Of a DNA stretch of 47,252 nt, positions 19,214 through 27,816 are shown piece by piece (positions within the stretch are counted from its first letter, which is position 1; each line of letters starts with the position of its first letter). The translations under genes were made by a program, and so were the position numbers. Under the pieces are notes generated by a model. It was not told the origin of the DNA. It was given only the letters and a program-made list of their open reading frames with translations, and did not search any database. Origin of the DNA: Blastopirellula sp. (GTDB lineage: Bacteria > Planctomycetota > Planctomycetia > Pirellulales > Pirellulaceae); contig NVWB01000019.1 of assembly GCA_002733575.1 (NCBI GenBank), positions 10,010 to 57,261 of the forward strand. The letters are read 5' to 3'.

Positions 19214-19915
19214 ATGAAAAACGCATTTTGTTGCTTATCGATACTAATGATGGTTGCTTCTATCTCAAGAGCCGAGGAACTGATTATCTCGGTGACAGGT
19301 GATCAAGGCCCTCGATCAGGACAAATTCGCAGGTTAGAACCTATCCCTATCAGCATAGTGCCCATTGGCGTAAGCGAACTTCCTGCTCCTCGTAAGACGC
19401 CAGGCAACTTGCTAACCGATGGTGGTTTTGAATATCCTGACCACAAAGGGGCCGCATACATTCCCCACGGCAAAGGCCCGCTCGGGGCTTGGGTGGTTGA
19501 AAATGGAACGGTTGATATCGTCGGCCCTTATTGGCGTGCGTCTCGTGGAAAGCAATCGCTTGACCTGAGTGGCATGCAAGAAATGCCAGGCACAATATCG
19601 CAAGCGATTGAGACAAACCCGAATGAGTATTACAAAATTCGGTTCGTGGTGTCCGCTAACCCAGAACCAGCGGATCGACATAACCCCAAGAAGATGAAAG
19701 TCTCCTGGGGAGACAAAGAGCTGCGGACAATTACCGTGAGTGCCAAACGCCATGACTTCCACAATGTCGGCTGGAAGATTTATGAGTTCACGGTTCGAGG
19801 AACCGATGGTCTCTCCCAACTAAAATTCCAAAGCCTGACGAACACCCCCTGCGGACCGATTCTTGACGATATCAGCGTATCTCACTTGCCGAATCACAAG
19901 CCGATCAAGAAATAG
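19214..19915 (+). CDS. Secreted choice-of-anchor / DUF642-like protein
   Basis: I choose ATG 19214 (MKNAFCCLSILMMVASISRA, a clean signal peptide) over the in-frame GTG at 19196. The product is 233 residues. From about 60 it shows the DUF642/choice-of-anchor C pattern: NLLTDGGFEYPD, GAWVVENGTVDIVGPYW, GKQSLDLSGMQEMPGTISQAI, YYKIRFVVSANP and a final ILDDISVS, a jelly-roll fold seen in secreted carbohydrate-binding proteins. There is no visible C-terminal sorting signal. The gene is convergent with the hydrolase gene across a 65-bp gap that contains a small hairpin (19940-19955) without a T-run. Confidence 0.8.
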   Translation: MKNAFCCLSILMMVASISRAEELIISVTGDQGPRSGQIRRLEPIPISIVPIGVSELPAPRKTPGNLLTDGGFEYPDHKGAAYIPHGKGPLGAWVVENGTVDIVGPYWRASRGKQSLDLSGMQEMPGTISQAIETNPNEYYKIRFVVSANPEPADRHNPKKMKVSWGDKELRTITVSAKRHDFHNVGWKIYEFTVRGTDGLSQLKFQSLTNTPCGPILDDISVSHLPNHKPIKK

Positions 19916-19980
19916 GCTTCCACAAAAATACGCATCAATCTTCCAGCAGTGGAAGCGGCATCAGATAGATGATGAGCCCA

Positions 19981-21966
19981 CTACTCAAACTTCACCTTAT
20001 CTTCGCCAATTAATCGAACTAGATCAGGCAAGTCGTACAGCTTTAAGGCACCATGAATCGAACTCTCTAGTGGGCTATGGTCTACCGGTTGTTTGGCGAT
20101 GGTTGACCAATCATGCGGAGTGTCTCGCAGGGTGACCGAGGCAAATAGGTCTGGCCTGAGTGCGGCCGCATATAGGGCCACGATACCTGCTTGACCGACA
20201 CCGACCAAATGCACTCGTCGCGGCCCATCTTCTGGCTTTTGGTAAGTGGCCACAAAGTGCCCTGCGGCGAGTGCGTCTTCGGTACGCAAGCCGACCAGTG
20301 GTTGCCCTAATAGGTACGCCAGGTAATAGGTTTTCCAACTCCCGAGCAATTTATCTCGTTTGCGGATCGATGTTTCGCCTTGCCCGCTTAAATCGATGGA
20401 AACCACCGCATATCCGTCTTTCACAAGCTTCTCGATTGGGCCGCCTGGTTCAGAGTCACCCAGCTTGCCGTCATCGTGCAGATACAAATAGGCATCGTCT
20501 TTCGGTGATTGAGGATGGAATGTTAAACCTGGCAGCGGAACTTTGGAATCGGTATGGAGCACCAGTTGATCAATATGATAATCTTCTCGTTGGACTCGTC
20601 CGATTTCTTGCATTGTCGGTGGTTTCAAATCTTTCAAGGGGCGCACACCTGCCAGTTCTCGAATCTTCTCTAGCATCTCTGCTTGTGGCGTCTGCTTCCA
20701 CAGCTGCTTGCGTTGGCTGGCCAGTTTATCTTCAAGCTCTCCATTGAGATCAAACACCGATCTTTCGCCGGGCAAATGCAGCACTTGACCTGATTCAACA
20801 CACAGCAATTCACTCGGCGCACGGTCGACGAGTTCCGCAATGGCAACCGCTTCGTCTTTCTTGAGTAACCAACGTTTCATCCAGTGGGCGATGGTCGCCA
20901 GGCTCTGCGGCTTGACTCCATGTTGGCCTTCGATCTCGACAAGATCGACTCTTTCAGGGTAACCCATCCGCCCATAAATTTGTTTTGCTTGCCGGAAGTT
21001 CGTCCAGGCCCCGTCAATGCTAAAGAAGTCGTCCGTGGTCGAAACAATCAGCGTAGGACGCGGGGCTCGCATCAATACATAGTCTGGGTGATCAAGCCCA
21101 AAGGCAATTTGGCCGAAGATATTTTGCTCGGCATCTTGAGGCCCTGTTGTTTCCAGCAAACGACGAAATGTAGTCAGGTAACAAGCTGGTGCAGCGCAAG
21201 CCACGCGTTCATCTAAAGCCATCACATAGCTGGTCAAAGTTCCACCGCCGGAACAGCCGGTATAGCCGATTTTTTGGGGATCGATCTCTGAACGACTCAC
21301 CAAATAATCAATCGAACGCATGGCATCCCAGACGCGATAGCTGGCCGTATTACGACCGACGAGTGCTGAACCAACGCCGATCAAAGAATGCTCAGTAGTT
21401 GTGCCTGAGTGACTTGGATTGCCTTGATCGTCAAGCATCTGAGAACGTTCGCCCTGGCCGATAGGATCGAAGCACAAAGCGGCCATTCCGTGCTTGGCCA
21501 TCATGATTCCAAAACGCTGATTGTAATCGGCCGTCTTTCCAGCACGGTTGTGTCCACAAGAAATAACCACGCCCGGAAAAGGCCCCTTTCCTTCAGGCAA
21601 ATAAAGATTGGCCGTCACATGATGTTGCGGCTGGCTTTCGTACATCACACACTCAATCCGATAGCCGTCCGCTTGAATAGTGCGAACAGTTTTCGCATTC
21701 AAGGGAGTTCTTTCGGGGAAGCCGCCCAATTGTTTGGTAAAAAACTCTTTCATCCGCTGTTGATATGCGGTGATTTGCTCGGGTGTTTTTAATTCCTCAA
21801 ATCGCTCTCTACGATCATCCAACGCCGCATAGGCCTGTTGCTGTAAATGAGAATAGAGATACGCTTGAGACCGCTGGTCTTCTGACAAACAAGTCAGGTC
21901 TTCAGCCGCAGCGAGTTGACTAAACAAGACAAACAAGGAAGACAGGATTAGAATGGCTCGGATCAT
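19981..21966 (-). CDS. Secreted tandem alpha/beta-hydrolase (acetyl-xylan-esterase-like)
   Basis: A 661-residue protein with a signal peptide (1-21). The N-terminal hydrolase half (about 60-370) carries the nucleophile elbow GCSGG with Ser239, an oxyanion-region ISCGHNRAGK near 135-144, a FDPIGQGERSQ segment, and a likely catalytic His in GQHGVKP (about 354). The C-terminal half (about 440-661) repeats the fold: a ...SIDLSGQGETS... segment mirrors FDPIGQGERS, but the elbow is GVGQAG, lacking the serine. Deacetylation of polysaccharide in the periplasm or outside is the likely role, by analogy with two-domain planctomycete esterases; the substrate is inferred. It is convergent with the choice-of-anchor gene and has only a weak ribosome-binding site. 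Confidence 0.87.
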   Translation of the reverse strand: MIRAILILSSLFVLFSQLAAAEDLTCLSEDQRSQAYLYSHLQQQAYAALDDRRERFEELKTPEQITAYQQRMKEFFTKQLGGFPERTPLNAKTVRTIQADGYRIECVMYESQPQHHVTANLYLPEGKGPFPGVVISCGHNRAGKTADYNQRFGIMMAKHGMAALCFDPIGQGERSQMLDDQGNPSHSGTTTEHSLIGVGSALVGRNTASYRVWDAMRSIDYLVSRSEIDPQKIGYTGCSGGGTLTSYVMALDERVACAAPACYLTTFRRLLETTGPQDAEQNIFGQIAFGLDHPDYVLMRAPRPTLIVSTTDDFFSIDGAWTNFRQAKQIYGRMGYPERVDLVEIEGQHGVKPQSLATIAHWMKRWLLKKDEAVAIAELVDRAPSELLCVESGQVLHLPGERSVFDLNGELEDKLASQRKQLWKQTPQAEMLEKIRELAGVRPLKDLKPPTMQEIGRVQREDYHIDQLVLHTDSKVPLPGLTFHPQSPKDDAYLYLHDDGKLGDSEPGGPIEKLVKDGYAVVSIDLSGQGETSIRKRDKLLGSWKTYYLAYLLGQPLVGLRTEDALAAGHFVATYQKPEDGPRRVHLVGVGQAGIVALYAAALRPDLFASVTLRDTPHDWSTIAKQPVDHSPLESSIHGALKLYDLPDLVRLIGEDKVKFE

Positions 21967-22115
21967 CGGAAGGGCTCTTTAAGGGGTCATAGATCGAAAA
22001 TCAAACGGCAAGTTGCAATCGCTTGAATCAACGCGAGTGCCTCTTTCATCGCTTACCGGCAGGCCATTGTCAATAGTTTCGTGCCTGAAATCGACAATTT
22101 ATTAGGCGCCCGATT

Positions 22116-22191
22116 GATAAACAAAAAAGTAAACAGCCTTCGTAGGGTGGCTGCCTTTTTAGGCCAGCCGCCTGTTTATCGATTCTATTTC
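22116..22191 (+). repeat. Palindromic dispersed repeat, copy B (with outer inverted ends)
   Basis: Outer ends GATAAACA (22116-22123) and TGTTTATC (22173-22180) are inverted repeats; inside, GGTGGCTG and CAGCCGCC pair around CCT-TTTT-AGG. The part from 22141 on matches 18035-18080. The left end GATAAAC..AAAAGTAAACAG recurs at 22451 and, diverged, at 23324. It has the form of a REP- or MITE-like element without coding capacity. Confidence 0.65.
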
Positions 22192-22234
22192 TCTATCGAG
22201 AGACAATCTAAAACCCGGTATCAAAAAATTCTCG

Positions 22235-22431
22235 CACGAAGACACGAAGGCACCAAGAAAAAAAGAAGTTTTTAACACAGAGGGCACGGAGGACACAGAG
22301 AGTTTGGGTTCAAACCTTATCCTGTGAATCATGTATATCCTGTCGAAAAAAGATTCTCGCGCCAAGGCTCGAAGCCGCGAAGAAGTTTTGCTTCACGCTT
22401 TCTTGGCGTCTTTGGGCCTTGGCGTGAGGAT
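22235..22431. repeat. Patchwork of short repeat modules (remnant of a repeat-type locus)
   Basis: Four modules follow one another: CACGAAGACACGAAGG-type (22235-22257), AACACAGAGGGCACGG-type (22274-22302), ATCCTGTGAATCATG-type (22319-22344), and an inverted pair CTCGCGCCAAGGCTCGAAG (from 22356) against CTTTGGGCCTTGGCGTGAG (to 22429). I recall such modules as common in many environmental bacteria, often beside GxxExxY or four-helix-bundle genes; here no such gene remains. Confidence 0.6.
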
Positions 22432-22451
22432 TTCTTTTGAAGGACTTTATG

Positions 22452-22585
22452 ATAAACGGAAAAGTAAACAGGTTGCGCTAAACACCGGCCGATTTCGATG
22501 TTATACTAGAAGCCAAGGTTTTTCCTTGATTTTAATCGCGATCATTTTCATCATCTGTCCCGTGTGATCTCCATGACCCGCCTTC
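22452..22585 (+). repeat. 134-bp direct duplication, copy 1
   Basis: Aligned base for base with 23325-23458 (constant offset 873). The last 91 bp (22495-22585) are identical in both copies; the first third is diverged. It contains TATACT (22502-22507), a possible -10 box, and the first codons of the cytochrome gene. Confidence 0.9.
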
Positions 22586-22647
22586 GTTGCATTTTCTTTC
22601 TTTCTGATTTCAGGTTTTGTCGTGCTGGCGGGTGGGGAGTCGGATAA
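22573..22647 (+). pseudogene. Truncated 5' copy of the cytochrome gene, now a 24-codon leader ORF
   Basis: The duplicated start ATG ACC CGC CTT matches the start of the gene at 23446 but then diverges, giving MTRLRCIFFLSDFRFCRAGG... and a stop TAA at 22645-22647. That stop overlaps the ATG of the next gene as TAATG. It may now act as a translated leader that couples translation to the downstream gene; this is an inference. Confidence 0.6.
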
Positions 22648-23321
22648 TGAGTAATGTATCGACCGCCAAATTATCAGTTCGTACGATTGACCTGCCTGCT
22701 GATACCGCGACAGTAATCCTGAAGTCACAATTTCGCCAAGCCAAAAGTGATTGTACGATCATATTTGTCATATTCACCTTTGTGGGATTAGGGATCTCAG
22801 GTTTTATGCGGATGTTTGTTTTTTCAGATCCATCTCCACTACTGTCACTCGGTATCGCTCTAACTTGCGGATCGTTCGCAGCACTATGCATGCTGGGTAT
22901 CAGTTTTTTGGATTGGCCATTAGTTCGCAAAGATTTGGATGCCGGTGTCTGTCTAGAAGCAGAGATAATTGCCAGCCGTTCAATTGCAGTCAGATTCCCA
23001 CAAAACAGCTTGTCAGCAATTGCATTAGATTGCGGTGATGATACGGTAGTGCTCTTGGGGGAATGGTGGTTAAATGAGACTCAGATCGACATCTGGGGCA
23101 CTCAAAAAATTCGGAAAGATTTTCCATCAACCCATTTTTCTATACGATACCTCCCTATTTCAGGGAAAGTGTTGTCGGTTAACATTTCTGGAAAGAAATT
23201 GCGTACAGAAGAGTCGGAGACAAGTGAGCCAATTCTAGATTTGGATTTCTCAAAATATGCTGAGATAGTGCATGTTAATAACCCCTTAGATGCAATTATG
23301 CATAAACGCGAAGTGCTGTAG
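22647..23321 (+). CDS. Unknown membrane protein with two spans
   Basis: A 224-residue protein. The ATG at 22647 has GGGGAG (22633-22638) at good spacing and overlaps the stop of the leader ORF. Two membrane spans at about 36-60 and 65-90 form a hairpin; the remaining 130 residues are soluble, beta-rich, with no motif I recognise (GEWWLNETQIDIWGTQKI). It lies between the two copies of the 134-bp duplication, so it appears to use a duplicated copy of the cytochrome gene's promoter. The family is unknown; the frame is well supported by start, ribosome-binding site and length. Confidence 0.7.
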   Translation: MSNVSTAKLSVRTIDLPADTATVILKSQFRQAKSDCTIIFVIFTFVGLGISGFMRMFVFSDPSPLLSLGIALTCGSFAALCMLGISFLDWPLVRKDLDAGVCLEAEIIASRSIAVRFPQNSLSAIALDCGDDTVVLLGEWWLNETQIDIWGTQKIRKDFPSTHFSIRYLPISGKVLSVNISGKKLRTEESETSEPILDLDFSKYAEIVHVNNPLDAIMHKREVL

Positions 23322-23324
23322 GCC

Positions 23325-23458
23325 ATAAACGAAAAAGTAAACATGTTGCGCTAAACACAGTGGTCTATCGATGTTATACTAGAAGCCAAGGTTTTTCCTT
23401 GATTTTAATCGCGATCATTTTCATCATCTGTCCCGTGTGATCTCCATGACCCGCCTTC
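23325..23458 (+). repeat. 134-bp direct duplication, copy 2 (promoter and start of cytochrome gene)
   Basis: Second copy of the segment at 22452-22585. Its TATACT at 23375-23380 is a likely -10 box for the cytochrome gene; no good -35 match lies at 16-18 bp (TTGCGC lies 23 bp upstream), so the promoter call is tentative. Confidence 0.9.
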
Positions 23459-26148
23459 CCTACCTGCTTGCCTCTTTACTGGTTCTCCTATCAAGCTTTG
23501 TCGTGTTGGGCGATGAACCTTCTGGCAATGAACCTTCAAAGGACCAGTCCGCGCAAAACACAGCCTCAAAGCGAATCGATTATCACGCTGTCCGAGGCCG
23601 GCAAGCCATTACCACGTCGACCGGTTTATACGAAGGTGAGTTGCACCTAAAGTTGCAAGGCAAGTCACGACCGCAGCCGATGCAACAGTTTGGCCCGCAC
23701 TGGAGCGGCGACGCCCACATGTTGTGGGATGGACTCGTGAATGAGAAACTGATCACTCACTTTGATGTAGAAAAGAGTGGCCGATATCGCCTGTCGATTC
23801 AATTAACCAAGGCCCCAGACTATGGGCTGTTCTCGGCTCACTTAAACGAAAAAGAAATTGCCGAGGCGATTGATCTGTATGCACCCAGGGTTGAACTTGC
23901 CAAATTGTTTACGATCAAAGAAATCACGTTGCAAGCAGGCAAGCAAGATCTGGTGTTCACATTAACCGGCGGAAACGAAAAGGCAAGGAAGTACCGTGGC
24001 ACAGGTTACTTGATGGGATTGGATTTCATAAAGCTTGTTGATCTTGATCCACCCAAGAAAATCGAACTGGCCAGTAATCAACCAGAGAAGTCACAGCCTG
24101 AATTACCACTGAATCAAACGCAGGTTCACTTCGAGAAGATGCAGCCGCTACTATCCAAGTATTGCTACCGCTGCCACAGTGGTGATGACCCAGAAGGCGA
24201 ACTTGATCTGAAACAATTTGCATCCACCGCTGACTTGTTGGCCAATATCGAAACCACCCAAAAGATTGCTTTGGCATTACAAAAAAGAGAAATGCCACCG
24301 GAAGACGAAAAACAGCTTCCTGAATTGCAGCACAAACAATTGACGTCACAATTCAACACCGTGGTTGATCAATATCTTCAGTCAACGCATACACTAGAGC
24401 CGGTGGTTATGCGAAGACTCAATCGTTACGAATACAACAATGCAGTTCGTGATTTGCTGAAGCTAAAAGGGGATGTTTACCCGCTGCCTGAAAAAGTGAT
24501 CCGAGCCGCACGTCCCTATTTCGATCCGGCGACTGGACAACTGCCTGCTGCGATACTGCTTGGCAACCGCACGATTGGCAAGAACCAGATTGAAAAGAAA
24601 ATCTTGACCGGCGTTTCTCCGTTTGCCATCGATTTACAAGCCGAACATGGATTCAACAATCGCGGTGAAGAGTTGAGCGTCTCGCCTATTCTACTGGAGA
24701 GTTTTCTCAAGCTCGGCACTTCGATAGTGAATAGCCCTGAATTCGATGGCTACAGTGAACTGACCGAAACTCTGTTCAAAACACCAGCCGATAAGTCATT
24801 TGATCAACAAGTTGAAATTGCCGAGCAGCGACTGCGCGAGTTTTTAGAAACTGCCTTTCGGTCTCGCGTTGAAGAATCGACCTTACAGCGGTATGTCAAT
24901 TTCTTTGCGTTTGAATTGAAGCGTACCGACGACTTTTCTCAGAGCATGAAGAATGTGGTGTCTGGTGTTTTGGCCTCGCCGCGGTTTCTTTATCTGATGG
25001 AGCAAGTGCCAAAGACTGAGAAAGAGTACACAAAAGCAACCCCGTATGAACTTGCAACGCGATTGTCCTTTTTCCTTTGGAGTAGCATCCCCGATGAAGA
25101 ACTATTGCGTCTGGCCAAGTCGGGAGAGCTATCGAAGCCTGAAGTGCTGGAAGCTCAGATTCGCCGCATGCTTGAAGACCCGCGTAGTCAAGCTTTGTCA
25201 GAGAACTTTGCCCGTCAATGGTTGCGGTTAGATCAACTCATTACTGCCGTGCCAGACTTTGAGAGATTCGAGATTTATTATTCACGCTTAGGCTGTGAAC
25301 AATGGAAGTTTGGCATGCAAATGATGGTGGAACCGCTGCTGTTGTTTGAAAGCATCATGGTCGAAGACCGCTCGATCATGCTGCTGGTCGACTCCAATTA
25401 CTCGTACCGATCCGATGAACTGCAAGCTTGGTACATGAATCAAGAACAGTTTAAGAAGCGTACCAACAGAGGCCGGTTCAATGTATTTCAACAATCTTAT
25501 CGCAAACAGAAACTCGACACGCGCCGGCAAGGGGGCGTGATTACATCGGCCGCCATGTTGACCATGACCTCCGGTCCACTTCGCACGCAGCCCATTACGC
25601 GTGGAGCCTGGGTACTAACGGTTATTTTCAACCAACCGCCGCCGCCTCCGCCAGATGTGGTGCCAGAAATCGAAGCCGACGACGCGGTGATTGAGGCCCA
25701 AGGATTCACACTGCGAGAACGCTTAGAACAACACAAAGTGAACCAATCATGTGCCTCGTGTCATGCGAAGATCGACCCTTTGGGTTTTGCACTAGAAAAC
25801 TACGACGCCATTGGTCGCTGGCGAGACACGTATCAATCTGGCTTAGAGATCGACGCAAGTGGCCAGTTGTTTGGCGAAGATAAATTCACCGATATCATCG
25901 GTTTAAAAGACGCGATTCTCGATCACCCTGAGTGGTTTATGAAAGCGTTTAGCGAACACTTACTTTCGTACTCACTCGGGCGAGAGCTCGAAGTGGAGGA
26001 CAAGCCTGCGGTGGATCGGATACTAAGAAACGTGATGGCCGATGACGGGCAATTTTCAACCGTTGTGATGCAAATTGCTACCAGCCACCCATTTTTACAT
26101 AAATCAAAACAGACAAAACACCCATCAAAGCAGTCCAAGGATAATTAA
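23446..26148 (+). CDS. Secreted DUF1587/1595/1592/1588/1585 cytochrome-type protein
   Basis: Start ATG 23446 gives 900 residues with a signal peptide (1-22); an in-frame GTG at 23437 is less likely. A beta-rich carbohydrate-binding-like domain (about 45-190; FDVEKSGRYRLSIQLTKAPDYG) precedes a c-type haem site CYRCH (240-244). DUF1587 follows (VVMRRLNRYEYNNAVRDLLKL, about 312-330), then DUF1595, DUF1592 (ATRLSFFLWSSIPDEELL), DUF1588 with a second CxxCH (CASCH, 769-773; KIDPLGFALENYDAIGRWR) and DUF1585 (YSLGRELEVED). These multi-domain proteins are a planctomycete hallmark, exported and presumed redox proteins linked to polymer breakdown; the reaction is unproven. The gene ends 1 bp before the DUF1552 gene, forming the usual pair. 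Confidence 0.95.
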   Translation: MTRLPYLLASLLVLLSSFVVLGDEPSGNEPSKDQSAQNTASKRIDYHAVRGRQAITTSTGLYEGELHLKLQGKSRPQPMQQFGPHWSGDAHMLWDGLVNEKLITHFDVEKSGRYRLSIQLTKAPDYGLFSAHLNEKEIAEAIDLYAPRVELAKLFTIKEITLQAGKQDLVFTLTGGNEKARKYRGTGYLMGLDFIKLVDLDPPKKIELASNQPEKSQPELPLNQTQVHFEKMQPLLSKYCYRCHSGDDPEGELDLKQFASTADLLANIETTQKIALALQKREMPPEDEKQLPELQHKQLTSQFNTVVDQYLQSTHTLEPVVMRRLNRYEYNNAVRDLLKLKGDVYPLPEKVIRAARPYFDPATGQLPAAILLGNRTIGKNQIEKKILTGVSPFAIDLQAEHGFNNRGEELSVSPILLESFLKLGTSIVNSPEFDGYSELTETLFKTPADKSFDQQVEIAEQRLREFLETAFRSRVEESTLQRYVNFFAFELKRTDDFSQSMKNVVSGVLASPRFLYLMEQVPKTEKEYTKATPYELATRLSFFLWSSIPDEELLRLAKSGELSKPEVLEAQIRRMLEDPRSQALSENFARQWLRLDQLITAVPDFERFEIYYSRLGCEQWKFGMQMMVEPLLLFESIMVEDRSIMLLVDSNYSYRSDELQAWYMNQEQFKKRTNRGRFNVFQQSYRKQKLDTRRQGGVITSAAMLTMTSGPLRTQPITRGAWVLTVIFNQPPPPPPDVVPEIEADDAVIEAQGFTLRERLEQHKVNQSCASCHAKIDPLGFALENYDAIGRWRDTYQSGLEIDASGQLFGEDKFTDIIGLKDAILDHPEWFMKAFSEHLLSYSLGRELEVEDKPAVDRILRNVMADDGQFSTVVMQIATSHPFLHKSKQTKHPSKQSKDN

Positions 26149-26149
26149 C

Positions 26150-27448
26150 ATGACTAGACGCCCTTTAGATCGACGTACTTTCTTACGTGGCTGTGGTGCA
26201 TCGTTGGCTTTGCCGCTGTTGGATGGAATGCAAACCCAAGGCGTTGCCGCTGGTAAAGAAAACTCTCCGCCAACGCGAGCCGCCTTCTTCTACATTCCCA
26301 ATGGCGTCGTTCAATCGACCTGGCATCCAACGGAAACAGGTCACAATTTTAAACTGAGCCCTACGCTTGAACCCCTGGCACCAGTGCGGGAAAAAATCAC
26401 GCTGCTTTCCAAATTAGATCGTATCAAAGTCGTAGGCACCGATGGCCATGCCCAGGCCAGTACCTGTTGGCTTAGTAGTGCCGCGCCGGATGAACTTTCG
26501 CCTGCCGGCTATCCGTTAAAAACAACCATCGACCAAATCATTGCCGCAGAAACCGGCAAGCACACTGCGTTTCGTTCATTAGAACTAAGTTGCAACCCTT
26601 ACGAAGACAATAAAGAATCGGTCTATTTCGATAACATCTCCTGGTATGGTCACGGGCACGTGGCTCGTTCGCTGCGTGATCCGCGGGCGGTGTTTGATCG
26701 CATGTTTACCGTGAAAAATCACCAAGCGTATGCCAGTGTGCTCGACTTGGTGAAAGATGATGCGAAGTCGCTCAATCATCAACTCGGGCAACTCGACAAA
26801 CAGAAGCTGGACGAATACTTGTACTCGGTACGCACGGTCGAGCAACAAATTCAACGCGTGCAAAAACGGCATACCGAAATTGATAAGATGAATCTGCAAC
26901 CGCCAACCCAGCCGTGGCAGGCGATGACGCGAGACGAGTTCATCCAAGTGATGGGTGACTTGATGATCTTGGCCTTACGCACCGATATGACACGTGTCGC
27001 CACACTGATGACCGCGCCTGAACGCTGGGGCACGCCGCTGAAAGTCGATGGCGTGTTTGATAGTCCAATTCAACATCACGGCTGGACACACAACCAAGGC
27101 AATGAAAAAGTTCGCAAAGACCTAGAACGGCTCGACCGCTTTCACGTCGAACAATACGCCCAGTTGGTAGCCAAGATGGACGCCATCCCCGAAGGCGAAG
27201 GCACCTTGCTAGACAACATGATCTTCACGCTAGGCGGCGGACTAAGCAGCGGTGCCCTGCACATCTACACCGACTTACCGACCGTGATCGCCGGCAGCGG
27301 CGGCGGACGAATCGCAATGAACCAACAACTCAAATCAACCGAAGGCACACCCATTGCAAACCTGTGGCTCTCCATGGCTCAACTGATGGGCGTGAAACGA
27401 GATCGGATTGCCGATAGTACTGGAGAGTTGCAGGGGTTATTGGCTTAG
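26150..27448 (+). CDS. DUF1552 protein with Tat-type leader
   Basis: The ATG at 26150, directly after the stop of the cytochrome gene, is chosen; a longer frame from 26075 would overlap that gene. The 432-residue product begins with a twin-arginine leader (DRRTFLRGCGASLALPLLDGM), so it should be exported folded. The rest follows the DUF1552 pattern: RAAFFYIPNGV, W-P-E-TGHNFKLSPTLEPLAP, DQIIAAETG, FRSLELSC and SPIQHHGWTHN. DUF1552 proteins resemble sulfatase/DUF1501-type secreted proteins and are encoded with DUF1592-type cytochromes in planctomycetes, probably as partners; no catalytic residue can be assigned with confidence. An AAGG lies 10-13 nt before the start. Confidence 0.95.
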   Translation: MTRRPLDRRTFLRGCGASLALPLLDGMQTQGVAAGKENSPPTRAAFFYIPNGVVQSTWHPTETGHNFKLSPTLEPLAPVREKITLLSKLDRIKVVGTDGHAQASTCWLSSAAPDELSPAGYPLKTTIDQIIAAETGKHTAFRSLELSCNPYEDNKESVYFDNISWYGHGHVARSLRDPRAVFDRMFTVKNHQAYASVLDLVKDDAKSLNHQLGQLDKQKLDEYLYSVRTVEQQIQRVQKRHTEIDKMNLQPPTQPWQAMTRDEFIQVMGDLMILALRTDMTRVATLMTAPERWGTPLKVDGVFDSPIQHHGWTHNQGNEKVRKDLERLDRFHVEQYAQLVAKMDAIPEGEGTLLDNMIFTLGGGLSSGALHIYTDLPTVIAGSGGGRIAMNQQLKSTEGTPIANLWLSMAQLMGVKRDRIADSTGELQGLLA

Positions 27449-27563
27449 CGTGACTGCTTTGAAGTTTCGCAGTTTTCATTATTGGGTGGCCACGATGACG
27501 ATTCCGGAATTGGCTCTGCTTCGGGATCAAACGTATTCGGAACGTCGTCGGTGTGGCCGCTAG

Positions 27564-27746
27564 GCCATCAGAGGCTACAGCGGCGAAAAAGTGCTGACTA
27601 TCGAACAGGCATTGCTGGCCGAACATGGCGTGAAACCCAGTATGATTCCAGAACCAACATCCCTAGCCATCTTCGGCATCGGAGCCTTGTGCATGGGTGC
27701 AGGTGCCGCACGACGAAGACGCAAGCAGAAACAAGCGGCTGCCTAG
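27564..27746 (+). pseudogene. Remnant of a PEP-CTERM gene (sorting tail only)
   Basis: Right after a stop (27561-27563), the frame reads ...ALLAEHGVKPSMIPEPTS and ends with a complete PEP-CTERM tail: PEP motif, hydrophobic LAIFGIGALCMGAGAA, RRRRK cluster, stop TAG at 27744-27746. The tail and the following terminator are nearly identical to those of the intact gene at 28078-28776. The same frame is open before the stop from an ATG at 27495, but no exported protein body or signal peptide can be read. It is most likely what remains of a paralogue after deletion, or a partial duplication. Confidence 0.65.
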
Positions 27747-27816
27747 TAATAGGCAATCAGACTAAATGATAAGACGGGTAGCATGGGCTGCCCGTTTTTT
27801 GTTTCTTGAGGGAGAT
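27642..27816 (+). repeat. PEP-CTERM tail plus terminator repeat, copy 1
   Basis: About 175 bp matching 28672-28845 at an offset of 1029-1030, covering the sorting signal, stop codon and terminator, with mostly silent differences in the coding part. Confidence 0.85.
27774..27801 (+). terminator. Rho-independent terminator after PEP-CTERM remnant
   Basis: ACGGGTAGC pairs with GCTGCCCGT (one T-G pair) around a 4-nt loop, followed by six T. Confidence 0.85.

Larger units (their letters stand above)
21967..22572. other. Repeat-rich intergenic region
   Basis: No intact gene. From left to right: hydrolase upstream DNA, palindromic element copy B (22116-22191), a patchwork of short repeats (22235-22431), and the first copy of a 134-bp duplication (22452-22585). 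Short frames here (22081-22275 plus, 22159-22365 minus) are translations of the repeats. Confidence 0.7.

Noticed and set aside
22081..22365. Short frames on both strands in the repeat region (22081-22275 and 22159-22365)
   Set aside because: They translate the palindromic element and the repeat modules; no independent coding evidence.
27482..27769. 95-codon plus-strand frame over the PEP-CTERM remnant
   Set aside because: The meaningful frame there is the one that encodes the PEP-CTERM tail ending at 27746; this frame only overlaps it.
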